DNA of 64,000 nt from Ancylothrix sp. D3o (GTDB taxonomy: Bacteria > Cyanobacteriota > Cyanobacteriia > Cyanobacteriales > Oscillatoriaceae): assembly GCF_025370775.1 (NCBI RefSeq), contig NZ_JAMXEX010000011.1, forward strand, positions 1 to 64,000. Direction: 5' to 3'. Under the pieces are notes generated by a model, which was given only the letters and a program-made list of their open reading frames with translations, was not told the origin of the DNA and did no database searches. Shown here piece after piece: positions 1-9,148 of this stretch (within the stretch, counting starts at the first letter, position 1; every line of letters starts with the position of its first letter). The position numbers and the translations under genes are program-made.

Positions 1-88
1 TATAAAGGCGGTTTTCGGTGCTTGTAACCCAGCTACAGAACCGTTCCCAGACGTTAGAGCGCTCTGTGCGCTGTAATGTGGTCGTCAT
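1..88 (-). CDS. psbA: Photosystem II D1 protein, N-terminal fragment
   Basis: The gene is cut by the window edge: only 29 codons are present. They begin [18 protein letters not shown] and continue [11 protein letters not shown], which is the highly conserved start of cyanobacterial D1, the thylakoid reaction-centre protein that binds the P680 cofactors and the manganese cluster. The ATG at 88 is the family start. It is read leftward, divergently from purL, behind a well-formed promoter. No convincing Shine-Dalgarno sequence precedes the ATG. The copy type (standard or stress-induced D1) cannot be told from this fragment. Confidence 0.93.
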   Translation of the reverse strand, partial: MTTTLQRTERSNVWERFCSWVTSTENRLY

Positions 89-134
89 AGTTTTATGAGT
101 GCTATTGATTTGTTAAGGTTCGGATGATGCTTTT

Positions 135-163
135 ATCTTAGGGGGATTTTTAAGTTTTGTAAA
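135..163 (-). promoter_or_regulatory. psbA promoter
   Basis: On the minus strand a -35 element TTTACA (163-158) and a -10 element TAAGAT (140-135) are separated by exactly 17 bases, close to the sigma-70 consensus used by cyanobacterial psbA genes. The -10 lies 46 bases before the psbA ATG, which gives a short leader of about 40 bases. The assignment is by sequence only. Confidence 0.7.
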
Positions 164-227
164 GGCTTGTTAATAACATTTAATATTATGACTCTCATAA
201 GTCTGGCTTATCTTAAACCTAGGGACA

Positions 228-270
228 CGGCCCCCAAAACCTACCGGCCCCCAAAACCCACCGGCCCCAT
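228..270. repeat. 17-bp tandem repeat upstream of purL
   Basis: Two consecutive 17-base units (CGGCCCCCAAAACCTAC and CGGCCCCCAAAACCCAC) are followed by a partial third unit. They sit in the psbA-purL spacer, about 85 bases before the purL start. No function is apparent. Confidence 0.7.
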
Positions 271-355
271 CCAAACCCGAATCCCCAGCCCAATGAGATA
301 TGCAGCCCACAGGAAGGTAAAATAGAGACCTTACAGGGATTAAAAAAAAGCCTCC

Positions 356-2716
356 ATGTCTACCATCTCCCAATCGCCCTTTTCTCCAGAAGAAATCGCC
401 TCAGAAGGCATAAAACCCGAAGAATACACAGAAATCGTCAACCGGCTCGGACGCCACCCCAACAAAGCCGAGCTTGGAATGTTTGGCGTTATGTGGTCAG
501 AACACTGTTGTTACAAAAACTCCCGTCCCCTCCTCAAACAATTTCCCACCCAAGGCGAACGCATACTTGTCGGCCCCGGAGAAAATGCCGGTGTGGTAGA
601 CTTAGGCGACGGAATCCGACTAGCTTTTAAAATTGAATCTCACAATCACCCCTCCGCCGTCGAACCCTTCCAAGGCGCAGCCACCGGCGTTGGAGGTATA
701 TTGCGTGATATATTCACAATGGGAGCGCGGCCCATAGCCCTTTTAAACTCCCTGCGTTTCGGCTCTCTCGAAGATGCCCGCACTCGCCGGCTCTTTAGCG
801 GAGTTATATCAGGCATCTCACATTACGGTAATTGTGTGGGAGTTCCCACCGTAGGCGGTGAAGTATATTTTGACCCCGCCTACACCGGCAACCCCCTCGT
901 CAACGTTATGGCGCTGGGACTCATGGAAACCCCAGACATCGTAAAATCAGGCGCAGCAGGAATAGGCAACCCCGTCCTTTACGTTGGTTCCACCACCGGC
1001 AGAGACGGCATGGGTGGTGCAGCCTTTGCTAGTGTTGAACTCAGCGAACAATCCCTAGACGACCGGCCAGCCGTCCAAGTCGGCGACCCCTTCCTCGAAA
1101 AATCCCTGATCGAAGCCTGCCTTGAAGCCTTCAAAACCGGCGCCGTCGTAGCCGCACAAGACATGGGCGCCGCCGGCATCACTTGCTCAACCTCAGAAAT
1201 GGCAGCAAAAGGCGGAGTTGGCATTGATTTTGACCTCGACAAAGTGCCGGCGCGCGAAACCGGCATGATACCCTACGAATATCTCCTCTCCGAATCTCAA
1301 GAGCGAATGCTATTCGTTGCCCACAAAGGACGCGAACAAGAACTAATCGACATTTTCCATAAATGGGGACTGCACGCCGTCGTCGCCGGCACCGTCATTG
1401 ATGAGCCCATCGTCCGCATTCGCTACAAAGGCGAAATAGCCGCCGAAGTTCCCGCCACAGCCCTCGCAGACAACACCCCCATTTATGAACGGCAACTACT
1501 CAGCGAACCGCCAGAGTATGCCAAAAAAGCACATCAATGGCAATCTGACAGCCTGCCCGCTTGCAACAATAGCGGTATCCAAATAGGCGAACAGCAAAAA
1601 ACCTGGAATGACATATTCCTACAACTGCTAGACACCCCCACCATCGCCTCCAAACGTTGGGTTTACCGGCAATACGATCACCAAGTACAAAACAACACCG
1701 TTATGCTACCCGGTGGTGCAGATGCCGCCGTCGTGAGGTTACGCCCTCAACTAACCGAACAATCAGACGGAGTACAGACGTTCTGGCAGAACGTCTCTAC
1801 TAGCGCCGTAGCAGCCACCGTAGACTGTAACTCCCGTTACGTTTACCTAGATCCCTACGAAGGCGCAAAAGCCGTAGTCGCAGAAGCCGCACGCAACCTT
1901 AGCTGTGTTGGTGCTGAACCTTTGGCTGTTACAGATAACCTCAACTTTGGCAGCCCCGAAAAACCCATTGGTTACTGGCAACTAGCCTCAGCCTGTCGCG
2001 GGATAGCTGAAGCCTGCCGAGAATTTAACACACCAGTCACCGGCGGAAATGTTTCGCTTTACAACGAAACCCTCGACAGCAACCAACAACCAACCCCCAT
2101 CTATCCCACCCCGGTTGTCGGAATGGTAGGTTTAATTCCCGACTTAACCCGAATTTGCGGTCAAGGTTGGCGCAACACTGGCGATATTATTTATCTGTTA
2201 GGCTTGCCTCCCACTTTGCCTGCTACCTTGGGTGCTTCTGAATATTTAGCCAGCATTCATGGGATTATTGCCGGTAAACCGCCTCAAATAAATTTTGACC
2301 TCGAAAGACAAGTGCAAAATGCCTGCCGAGAAGGAATCCGTCAAGGTTGGGTGCGCTCGGCTCACGATTGTGCGGAGGGAGGTTTGGCAGTAGCTTTAGC
2401 AGAATGTTGTATTGGCGGTGAACTTGGTGCAGAAATTCATTTAGGAGAAAATACCACAAACGCTCGCCTTGATGAAATTTTATTTGGTGAAGGTGGAGCC
2501 CGAATTGTCGTTTCTGTCAACCCTCAAAACCAAAATCAATGGGAAAACTTTGTTGAAAATCAACTAGGCGAACATTGCTGCAAAATTGGAATTGTCGGTA
2601 AGTCGGAAGAAAATTTACGGGTTTTCACGGTGCCGGAATTACCCCTAATAAACGTTAGCATTACAGATATGGGAGAACGTTGGCACAATGCCATAGAACG
2701 CCGGTTAGCTTTATAG
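356..2716 (+). CDS. purL: Phosphoribosylformylglycinamidine synthase subunit PurL
   Basis: Encodes the 786-residue small-type FGAM synthase II, which converts FGAR to FGAM with ATP and with ammonia delivered by PurQ, in the PurS/PurL/PurQ complex of the cytoplasm. The family blocks are visible: the early [11 protein letters not shown] segment, the [20 protein letters not shown] nucleotide/metal loop around residues 93-112, and the second-half VTDNLNFG and VTGGNVS blocks. The length is slightly above that usual for this class, partly because a short palindromic repeat at 1772-1800 is read through in frame. The ATG at 356 starts the conserved protein; the ribosome site is weak (an AGGG about 17 bases upstream). 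purF follows on the same strand after 246 bases; purQ and purS are not in the window. Confidence 0.96.
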   Translation: MSTISQSPFSPEEIASEGIKPEEYTEIVNRLGRHPNKAELGMFGVMWSEHCCYKNSRPLLKQFPTQGERILVGPGENAGVVDLGDGIRLAFKIESHNHPSAVEPFQGAATGVGGILRDIFTMGARPIALLNSLRFGSLEDARTRRLFSGVISGISHYGNCVGVPTVGGEVYFDPAYTGNPLVNVMALGLMETPDIVKSGAAGIGNPVLYVGSTTGRDGMGGAAFASVELSEQSLDDRPAVQVGDPFLEKSLIEACLEAFKTGAVVAAQDMGAAGITCSTSEMAAKGGVGIDFDLDKVPARETGMIPYEYLLSESQERMLFVAHKGREQELIDIFHKWGLHAVVAGTVIDEPIVRIRYKGEIAAEVPATALADNTPIYERQLLSEPPEYAKKAHQWQSDSLPACNNSGIQIGEQQKTWNDIFLQLLDTPTIASKRWVYRQYDHQVQNNTVMLPGGADAAVVRLRPQLTEQSDGVQTFWQNVSTSAVAATVDCNSRYVYLDPYEGAKAVVAEAARNLSCVGAEPLAVTDNLNFGSPEKPIGYWQLASACRGIAEACREFNTPVTGGNVSLYNETLDSNQQPTPIYPTPVVGMVGLIPDLTRICGQGWRNTGDIIYLLGLPPTLPATLGASEYLASIHGIIAGKPPQINFDLERQVQNACREGIRQGWVRSAHDCAEGGLAVALAECCIGGELGAEIHLGENTTNARLDEILFGEGGARIVVSVNPQNQNQWENFVENQLGEHCCKIGIVGKSEENLRVFTVPELPLINVSITDMGERWHNAIERRLAL
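1772..1800. repeat. Palindromic repeat inserted in purL
   Basis: Perfect 9-base arms AGACGTTCT and AGAACGTCT flank a GGC loop, with partly paired outer bases GTA and TAC. It resembles the GTAGAGACGTT...AACGTCTCTAC family of small palindromes that I know from filamentous cyanobacterial genomes. It is translated as roughly [10 protein letters not shown] and keeps the frame. A degenerate remnant (gtagagaca) may lie just after the purL stop near 2719. Confidence 0.7.
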
Positions 2717-2962
2717 CGATGTAGAGACATTTCTAGGGGCGAGGTTCGCCAAAATCAATGATCCTTCATACGATATTGGTATCCCCGCCCCTCCCCTCTA
2801 GGCAAAAAAACGACAAAATTTATTACACCAAACATCTCCCTTGCGTTACCTTAGAGGTGGAATATTAAGAACCCCTTAAGACTTCCTTATGTCTCTGTTT
2901 AAAGAGACAAATTTAACTTTCATCCAATCACCCCCACCCCTTCCACTCATCCGACCTAAAGC

Positions 2963-4504
2963 ATGACTTCCAATCATCTCCAATTCTCTGTTAGTGAAAC
3001 TTCGTCAAAGGTTATGGCATCTAGTGTTGACTCTGCGGTTGCCAAAAATGCCGATGTAACGGATCATCTTTTATCGCGTCCTGATAAACCCGAAGAAGCT
3101 TGCGGCGTTTTTGGTATTTATGCACCCGATGAAGATGTGGCGAAGCTTACCTATTTTGGATTGTACGCTCTGCAACACCGAGGTCAAGAATCAGCGGGTA
3201 TTGCCACCTTTGAGGGCGATCAAGTTCATCTTCACAAAGACATGGGGCTGGTTTCCCAAGTTTTCAACGAAGGAATTTTAAAAGAAATGCCTGGGCGTCT
3301 TGCCGTTGGGCACACTCGCTACTCTACCACCGGCTCAAGTCGTGTGGTTAATGCTCAACCGGCAGTCGTCAATACTCGTTTAGGATTTTTAGCATTAGCA
3401 CATAATGGCAATCTTGTCAACACCGCTGAATTGCGAGAAGACTTATTACGTCAAAATTGCAACTTAGTCACTACCACAGATTCAGAGATGATTGCCTTTG
3501 CCATTGCCACCGAAGTTAATAGCGGTAAAGATTGGTTAGAAGGGGCAATAAGTGCGTTTCATAAATGCGCTGGGGCATTTAGTTTAACCATTGGCACACC
3601 GGCAGGTTTAATGGGAGTACGCGATCCTAATGGGATTCGTCCTTTGGTAATTGGGACACTAGGAAATAGCCCAATGCGGTATGTTTTGGCTTCAGAAACT
3701 TGTGGGTTGGATATTATTGGGGCAGAATATTTACGCGATGTCGAACCGGGTGAGGTGGTTTGGATTACGGAAGAAGGTTTAGCATCGTTTCATTGGAGTG
3801 CAAAACCAGAGCGCAAATTGTGTATTTTTGAAATGATTTATTTTGCGCGGCCTGATAGTGTGATGCACGATGAAACATTGTACAGCTATCGGTTGCGAAT
3901 TGGGCGCCGGTTGGCAAAAGAATCTCCGGCTGAGGCGGATCTTGTGATTGCGGTTCCTGATTCTGGGGTGCCGGCGGCGATTGGTTTTTCCCAAGCTTCG
4001 GGAATTCCTTATGCAGAAGGGTTGATTAAAAACCGTTATGTGGGGCGGACTTTTATTCAACCAACGCAAATGATGCGGGAATCGGGAATTAAGATGAAAT
4101 TAAATCCGCTCAAAGATGTTTTGGAAGGCAAGCGGATTATTATTGTGGATGATTCTATTGTGCGGGGAACAACGAGCCGCAAGATTGTTAAGGCTTTGCG
4201 GGATGCGGGAGCAAAAGAAGTTCACATGAGGATTTCTTCGCCGCCGGTGACGCATCCTTGTTTTTATGGCATTGATACAGACAGTCAAGATCAATTGATT
4301 GCGGCAACAAAATCGGTACAAGAAATTGCGGATCAAATTGGTGTTGATTCTTTGGCTTATTTAAGTTGGGAAGGAATGTTAGAAACAACCCAGGAAGATA
4401 CAAATACTTTTTGCTCGGCTTGTTTCACCGGCGATTATCCGATTGGCATTCCCGAAACGATCAAACGCTCAAAATTGATGCTAGAAAAAACGGCTAAAGT
4501 GTAA
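2963..4504 (+). CDS. purF: Amidophosphoribosyltransferase
   Basis: Catalyses the first committed step of purine synthesis, PRPP plus glutamine to phosphoribosylamine. The 513-residue protein has an N-terminal extension ending at EEACGVFGIYAPDED; the Cys after EEA is the expected N-terminal nucleophile, exposed by propeptide removal as in Bacillus-type PurF. The Ntn-glutaminase blocks LQHRGQESAGIA and GHTRYST follow. The C-terminal PRPP-binding loop is IIIVDDSIVRGTTSRKIV, and Cys residues near the C-terminus (CFYGID, FCSACFTG) fit the Fe-S class. The exact start within the extension is uncertain, because a second ATG lies at codon 18. The gene follows purL and ends at a strong hairpin. Confidence 0.96.
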   Translation: MTSNHLQFSVSETSSKVMASSVDSAVAKNADVTDHLLSRPDKPEEACGVFGIYAPDEDVAKLTYFGLYALQHRGQESAGIATFEGDQVHLHKDMGLVSQVFNEGILKEMPGRLAVGHTRYSTTGSSRVVNAQPAVVNTRLGFLALAHNGNLVNTAELREDLLRQNCNLVTTTDSEMIAFAIATEVNSGKDWLEGAISAFHKCAGAFSLTIGTPAGLMGVRDPNGIRPLVIGTLGNSPMRYVLASETCGLDIIGAEYLRDVEPGEVVWITEEGLASFHWSAKPERKLCIFEMIYFARPDSVMHDETLYSYRLRIGRRLAKESPAEADLVIAVPDSGVPAAIGFSQASGIPYAEGLIKNRYVGRTFIQPTQMMRESGIKMKLNPLKDVLEGKRIIIVDDSIVRGTTSRKIVKALRDAGAKEVHMRISSPPVTHPCFYGIDTDSQDQLIAATKSVQEIADQIGVDSLAYLSWEGMLETTQEDTNTFCSACFTGDYPIGIPETIKRSKLMLEKTAKV

Positions 4505-4526
4505 GTCTCTAGTGGCGCGAAAGGGG

Positions 4527-4566
4527 TTAATTCCTTCCCAGGCTAATAACTTGGGAAGGGAATTAA
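4527..4566. terminator. Bidirectional terminator between purF and the chorismate lyase gene
   Basis: The inverted repeat TTAATTCCTTCCCA ... TGGGAAGGGAATTAA pairs along the whole arms except for one bulged G. It lies between the convergent stops at 4504 and 4575, so it can serve both genes. Confidence 0.8.
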
Positions 4567-4574
4567 GCAGAAAT

Positions 4575-5186
4575 TTAATCTTTTTGTGCCACCGGCCCTA
4601 AATACTTGCATAAATAGGGAGAAAAAACCTCATAAATGAGAGTGAAAGGTTTACCGTGATGCCAGAATAAATAATGCCGACCCCAAAATGGCCCCGGAAA
4701 ACCAAAACCGGCTTCTAGCGCCGCTGAGTTGCCGTAATAAATACCTTGCACATCTCGATAAAGTTCTGTGCGGAGTCGGGCTAAACTGGCCCAAATAGGA
4801 ATAGAGCGATTTTGTAAATATTCATCAACATGGCTGGCTTCCCACCAGGAAGTAGCGTAAGCTAAACGCTGGCCTGATGCGTTGCGAAGCCAGACTTGAC
4901 GGCGGACTCTGGGCCCCGGTACAGCTTGAATGAGGGCCGGTGCGCTGTCAGTATCATTGCCGATGGGTGACATATCAATGACATCGACTTCAGTGGGAGA
5001 ACCCGTCAGCAGTTGCAGGTGACGAGTGGGGGAACCATCACCCAAGAGCAAAATCTGCCAAGGAGGAGCCAGTTGGCGGTGGGGCAAACCTTGCTGGATG
5101 TGGGTTTCTGTACCTTCCCATAAGGGGGTGAGCCGGTGCCAGGTGGTGTGTGTAGTGGTTGGTTGCCGGTTGAAGGTTGCAGTCAA
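4575..5186 (-). CDS. DUF98 chorismate pyruvate-lyase family protein
   Basis: This 203-residue protein resembles the cyanobacterial DUF98 chorismate lyase, which releases 4-hydroxybenzoate from chorismate as the ring precursor of plastoquinone. Supporting features are the size, the ILLLGDGSPTRHLQLLTG segment, the paired-Arg stretch PRVRRQVWLRNASGQRLAYAT, and the C-terminal RHYLFWHHGKPFTLIYEVF. No ATG is available: an in-frame stop lies four codons upstream, so the start must be the TTG at 5186 or an internal codon. It is convergent with purF. The function is inferred from family likeness. Confidence 0.75.
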   Translation of the reverse strand: MTATFNRQPTTTHTTWHRLTPLWEGTETHIQQGLPHRQLAPPWQILLLGDGSPTRHLQLLTGSPTEVDVIDMSPIGNDTDSAPALIQAVPGPRVRRQVWLRNASGQRLAYATSWWEASHVDEYLQNRSIPIWASLARLRTELYRDVQGIYYGNSAALEAGFGFPGPFWGRHYLFWHHGKPFTLIYEVFSPYLCKYLGPVAQKD

Positions 5187-5232
5187 GAGACTTCACAAAA
5201 GTTAACATCTTTTCAATAATAGCTTGTTAAGA

Positions 5233-5251
5233 AGCAGGCAGGATGCCTGCT
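5233..5251. repeat. Dispersed 8-3-8 palindrome, copy 1
   Basis: AGCAGGCA, loop GGA, then TGCCTGCT: a perfect 8-base stem with a 3-base loop, followed by CCA. A near-identical copy lies at 22442-22460 and a related one at 35092-35110. It sits between the DUF98 gene and the next leftward gene. Confidence 0.8.
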
Positions 5252-5287
5252 CCAGTTAAGATTAAGAGCGTAATATAAAGGTTGCTT

Positions 5288-5758
5288 TTACTCAGAGAGG
5301 GGATAGAAAAGATTGCCTTGCCGGTACCACCCTTTAGAGGCGGGATCTTTTTGTTTGCTCCATTGGCGGAAGTATTCATCGCTTTGGGATGAAGCTTGAA
5401 CAACAGATTCAGGAGTGACACCAAGCCGTCTGGCTAAGTCGTTGCGGGTTTGGGGACGTAATACGGGAGTTGGCGGTGTAACGGCGGGGCGTTTGCCCGG
5501 TGAGCGGTTTGATCCGTTGATAACGGCGGTTTCTAAAACTGCCATGCGCCGGCTTAGTTCCGCGAATTCCTCTTGTAACTGTTGGATGGCTTCGTTGTCG
5601 AGGTGTGCCGTTCCATCTGAGGGGCCGTCAAAAAATTGTTTTATGATCCTCACGAGAGCCGCACTTTCAGTGAGGGACTGTTTTTGCATATACTCTCGGA
5701 GTTTGCCGTGATAGTCGGGTGGCAAATACCCGACGATGCGAATATTTTGGGTAGCCAT
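5288..5758 (-). CDS. Small protein with RHH-like N-terminus and coiled coil
   Basis: I do not recognise a named family for this 156-residue protein. The N-terminus (ATQNIRIVGYLPPDYHGKLREYMQ) looks like a ribbon-helix-helix-type DNA-binding segment of the kind that treats a polypeptide as a replicon or operator regulator. Residues about 60-85 are heptad-like (EAIQQLQEEFAELSRRMAVLE), suggesting a coiled coil. A Pro/Arg-rich linker follows, then a short helix-turn-helix-like stretch ARRLGVTPESVVQASS. The ATG at 5758 is preceded by a purine-poor leader. Its genomic neighbours give no further hint. Confidence 0.6.
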   Translation of the reverse strand: MATQNIRIVGYLPPDYHGKLREYMQKQSLTESAALVRIIKQFFDGPSDGTAHLDNEAIQQLQEEFAELSRRMAVLETAVINGSNRSPGKRPAVTPPTPVLRPQTRNDLARRLGVTPESVVQASSQSDEYFRQWSKQKDPASKGWYRQGNLFYPLSE

Positions 5759-5825
5759 TGATCAGGGAGCGCGTCGGTGTCACTTTCTAGCATACTTTAT
5801 TGTGACGGTCGTGGCATCTTTATCA

Positions 5826-6803
5826 TTAAGAGCCGCTGGATTTCAAAAAAGCTTGTACTTCTGAATGCGTTGGTTGTGATGCAATAGCGCCGGCTTTTGT
5901 GGTAGTCAATGCACCGACTGCACTGGCATAATTTATGACTTGAGCCGAGATTGTTGGATCTTTTAAACAAGAAATTCCCTGTAAACAAAGCTGGTGAATA
6001 AATCCTGCCAAAAATCCATCGCCGGCGCCGGTGGTGTCTACAACTTCAACGGAAAACGCCGGCATTTTTCCTTCTTGTTCTCCCAAACAATAAGCGCATC
6101 CCCCAGAACCTGCTGTTACTAAAACTCCCTCCATAGAACTTAAACGATAATTAATAGCACCGGCATCGGTTGTATCAAATAACCATTCGGCTTCCTCTTG
6201 GGATAATTTTAAAAAATCAATGTGTTTTAATAAATCTAAAATCAGCGGTTTAGCCTCGCTGAGTTCCGGCCAAAAAACCGGCCTCCAATTGACATCTAAA
6301 ACAATTTTAACATCATATCTGTTTGCCAATTTTAAGGCTTTATAAATTGCCTCTCGACTGTCGGGATAAGCTAATTCTAAAGTTCCTATAACTAAAAAAT
6401 CTGCGTTTTCAAATAAAGCCAAGGGCAACTGGGAACCTTGTAAATAAGTATCGGCAAATTCGGTGGTTTGAAACTTGCCAAATCCTGCAAACTCGCGTTC
6501 GCCGGTGGAGGAGCGCACCACATAAACTTGCCTTGTCGGGGCGGTGGGATGACGTTGGATAGCGGTGGTATCCACGCCAATATTGCCTAATAGCTGCACA
6601 AGATCATCGCCAGAGGTATCCCCACCTACACACCCGATAAACGCCGCTGATGTGCCTAATTTTACTAGGGCTGAGGCAACATTGGCCGGTGCGCCGCCGG
6701 GGTAAGGAGTCCAAGACTCAACGGTTTCTAAAGATCGCCCTAACTGATCGGCCAGACAATCAAACAAAACTTCACCCAAACAGAGAACACGGGGACTGTT
6801 CAT
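5826..6803 (-). CDS. PfkB-family carbohydrate kinase (fructokinase-like)
   Basis: A cytoplasmic sugar kinase of 325 residues. The first PfkB signature is seen in YPGGAPANVASALVKLGTSAAFIG, and the second, carrying the catalytic Asp, in VVDTTGAGDGFLAGF. N-terminal LCLGEVLFDCLAD and the overall length match bacterial fructokinases, which phosphorylate fructose to fructose-6-phosphate; ribokinase or another sugar kinase remains possible. I chose the ATG at 6803, preceded by a GCGAG purine stretch; a further upstream TTG would add 12 residues. prfB lies upstream on the same strand after about 90 bases, so they may be cotranscribed. Confidence 0.88.
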   Translation of the reverse strand: MNSPRVLCLGEVLFDCLADQLGRSLETVESWTPYPGGAPANVASALVKLGTSAAFIGCVGGDTSGDDLVQLLGNIGVDTTAIQRHPTAPTRQVYVVRSSTGEREFAGFGKFQTTEFADTYLQGSQLPLALFENADFLVIGTLELAYPDSREAIYKALKLANRYDVKIVLDVNWRPVFWPELSEAKPLILDLLKHIDFLKLSQEEAEWLFDTTDAGAINYRLSSMEGVLVTAGSGGCAYCLGEQEGKMPAFSVEVVDTTGAGDGFLAGFIHQLCLQGISCLKDPTISAQVINYASAVGALTTTKAGAIASQPTHSEVQAFLKSSGS

Positions 6804-6889
6804 AAAATTTTCTCGCCTAAAAAAAAGTGGGTTATGCAATAAGCGTAACCCAAGCAGGTAGAGAATTTAGTTAAAAATTTGTGTTGAAA

Positions 6890-8009
6890 TTAAGCCGGCA
6901 CAGTGGCAAGCTGATTTTCTTGCCGCAGAAAAGTCTCAATATAGGGGTCAAGATTGCCATCCATGACATCGCTGATATCCGTAGTTTCCACACCGGTACG
7001 CAGATCCTTTACCATTTGATACGGGTGAAATACATAGTTGCGGATTTGGTTGCCCCAGGCAGCCTCTACCATATCTCCGCGAATTTCCGCAATTTCTTTA
7101 GCGCGTTGTTCACGGGCAATAATTAACAATTTTGCTTTCAAAATTGCCATTGCTTTTTCTTTATTTTGGAGTTGGCTGCGTTCTTCGGTGCAGCGCACAG
7201 CAAGGCCGGTAGGGGTGTGAACAATACGGACAGCAGTTTCAACTTTGTTGACATTTTGACCGCCTTTACCACCGGCACGGGATGTGGTAATTTCTAGGTC
7301 TTTTTCTGGGATATCGAGGGTTACGGAGGCATCCAAAATTGGCATTACTTCCACACCGGCAAAACTGGTTTGGCGTTTACCATTGGCATTAAAAGGCGAA
7401 ATTCTAACGAGGCGGTGAGTGCCTTTTTCTGCTTTTAAATAACCATAGGCATAACGTCCGTCTATTTCCAAAGTTACGGATTTAATACCGGCCTCATCAC
7501 CTTCGGAAATTTCGGCAATATGCACTTTATAACCGTGTTTTTCTCCCCAGCGAGTGTACATACGCATCAGCATTTCTGCCCAGTCTTGAGCATCGGTACC
7601 ACCGGCGCCGGCATTGATGCTTAAAACGGCTCCACTTAGATCATAAGGGCCGGAGAGTAATTGCTCTAACTCCCAGCGGTCAAGCGATTGAGAGAGTTGT
7701 TTAAGATTAATTTCGGCTTCTTGGAGTAATGCTTGATCTGCTTCAAGTTCAAGCAATTCGACAACAGCTTTGGCGTCTTCTAAGGTAGCTTTCCACTCCT
7801 CGAACTGCTGTACATGAGACTTTAAGGAGTTGAGTTCTTGGAGAGATTTTTGGGCAGTTTCTTGATTTTCCCAGAAAGCCGGTTGTGCGGCTATTTGCTC
7901 TAAATCGTGAATTTTTGCCGTTAATGCCGGTAAGTCAAAGATAGTCCTGGGTAATACCCAGGCGCTCAGACAACAGTTCTGCTTGACGTTTTATTTCTAG
8001 GACATCCAT
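6890..8009 (-). CDS. prfB: Peptide chain release factor 2, with programmed +1 frameshift
   Basis: RF2 releases the nascent chain at UGA and UAA codons. Reading starts at the ATG at 8009 (MDVLEIKRQAELLSERLGI, then TQDYL), reaches an in-frame TGA at codon 25, and continues in the +1 frame as DLPALTAKIHDLEQ to the stop at 6890, giving about 372 residues. The SPF anticodon tripeptide is in RISPFNANGKRQTS, and the catalytic GGQ is in RAGGKGGQNVNK. The frameshift is the well-known autoregulatory device: low RF2 favours the shift and more RF2. It is not a pseudogene. A single-frame reading would miss the first 80 or so residues. Confidence 0.95.
7934..7940 (-). promoter_or_regulatory. prfB programmed frameshift site CTTTGAC
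   Basis: The minus strand reads CAG GAC TAT CTT TGA C. CTT slips forward one base so that GAC is read next. The heptamer and the TAT codon before it match the E. coli site, and an AGGA three bases before TAT lies at about the position of the internal Shine-Dalgarno, which is weaker here than AGGGGG. Confidence 0.9.
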
Positions 8010-8323
8010 TGTGATCGTTTCGTATTTTTTTTAGGCTACTTAATTAAGTTTAACGTTTATTGTCCTTTGTCAATAGTCAGAACGTTAATGGTGTTGAGTG
8101 ATCGCTGGTGGCCTTGGGAAGGATGAGGGCTGGCCCATCTCCGTATTTCCCCGTAGAAGAGGAAAACGCCATGATAAGAAATTCCGTATAAAAACGATAG
8201 TAGTAATCTTTGTGCAACCGCAAAATAGGATTAAATCAAAAAAAAACTAATTACTGCATCTCGCCTGTCTGCTTATTCAATTTTTTGAAATTAAGGGGTT
8301 TATACCCGGAGGGTTTTGTAAGG
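8010..8323. other. Divergent spacer between prfB and the sigma factor gene
   Basis: About 314 bases with no gene I can support. It must hold the promoters of both genes, but no strong -35/-10 pair stood out. A reading frame extends upstream of the sigma factor start from a TTG at 8210, but this is not favoured (see that gene). Confidence 0.6.
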
Positions 8324-9094
8324 ATGGCAACTTTAACTTCTGTTCGCTCTCGTTGTTTAGAGCTTTTAATTTCTTACCACCGCAATCCGTCTATTGCCAT
8401 TCGCAATCAACTGGTGCAAATGAATGCCGGTTTGGTACGCAAAATTGCTCACCGCGTCTGCCATCAGTGTGCGGAACCTTACGAAGATTTAGAACAAATT
8501 GGCTATCTGGGTTTAATTAGGGCTATCGAACGGTTTGATCCTTCTCAAGGATGTGCTTTCAGTTCGTTTGCTGTGCCTTATATTCGCGGTGAAATGCTGC
8601 ATTTCTTGCGCGATAAAAGCAGTGCGGTAAAAATTCCGCGCCGGTGGCAAGATTTACAGCGCGAAGGTCAAAAAATTAAGGAAGAACTTACCAATAAACT
8701 TGGTTATACTCCTAACGAGGCGATGATTGCTCAAAAACTTGGTGTTTCTGTGCAAGAATGGCGCGAAAGTTTAATGGCTTCTCAAAATTCTACGCTTTTG
8801 AGTTTAGATGCTACTGTGGGTCAACAAGTTGATACGCCGATCACTTTGGGCGATACTTTGTTGGATACAAATTATCAAGCTTTGCAACGTTCGGAAGAAG
8901 AACGCCAACAATTGCAAAGTGCTTTGAGTCTGTTGGAAGAAAATACACGAGAAGTTATTGAGTCTGTTTTTCTCAATGAAATTCCTCGCAAAGATGTTGC
9001 TAAAACAATTGGCGTAAGTCCGATGACTGTGACTCGCCGGTTGCAAAAAGGTATTGATCAATTGGTGACGCTGATGGCTCCTCAAATTGCATAA
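8324..9094 (+). CDS. Group 3 sigma-70 family RNA polymerase sigma factor (SigF/SigJ type)
   Basis: A 256-residue alternative sigma factor lacking region 1. Region 2 is clear (EPYEDLEQIGYLGLIRAIERFDP, then FSSFAVPYIRGEMLHFLRD), with the promoter-melting part in KIPRRWQDLQREGQ. Region 3 is KLGYTPNEAMIAQKLGV, and the region 4 helix-turn-helix is EIPRKDVAKTIGVSPMTVTRRL. In cyanobacteria this class controls motility, pilus or stress genes; I cannot tell SigF from SigJ by eye. I chose the ATG at 8324, where a GGAGGG lies about 11 bases upstream and the conserved protein begins, over an in-frame TTG at 8210 that adds 38 unlikely residues. No anti-sigma gene is adjacent. Confidence 0.87.
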   Translation: MATLTSVRSRCLELLISYHRNPSIAIRNQLVQMNAGLVRKIAHRVCHQCAEPYEDLEQIGYLGLIRAIERFDPSQGCAFSSFAVPYIRGEMLHFLRDKSSAVKIPRRWQDLQREGQKIKEELTNKLGYTPNEAMIAQKLGVSVQEWRESLMASQNSTLLSLDATVGQQVDTPITLGDTLLDTNYQALQRSEEERQQLQSALSLLEENTREVIESVFLNEIPRKDVAKTIGVSPMTVTRRLQKGIDQLVTLMAPQIA

Positions 9095-9148
9095 TTTAGC
9101 AATGGGAAATCTGGGAATTTAAGAAAAGGTGATTTATGAAAAAATTAC

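Noticed and set aside
170-373. 67-codon leftward frame between psbA and purL
   Set aside because: It runs across the 17-bp tandem repeat and the purL start and encodes Gly/Pro-rich low-complexity sequence.
7935-7937. In-frame stop in prfB suggesting a pseudogene or sequencing error
   Set aside because: It is the TGA of the conserved CTTTGAC frameshift site, with both frames matching RF2.
8210-8323. N-terminal extension of the group 3 sigma factor from a TTG
   Set aside because: The extra residues are not sigma-like, and the ATG at 8324 has a ribosome site and the conserved start.
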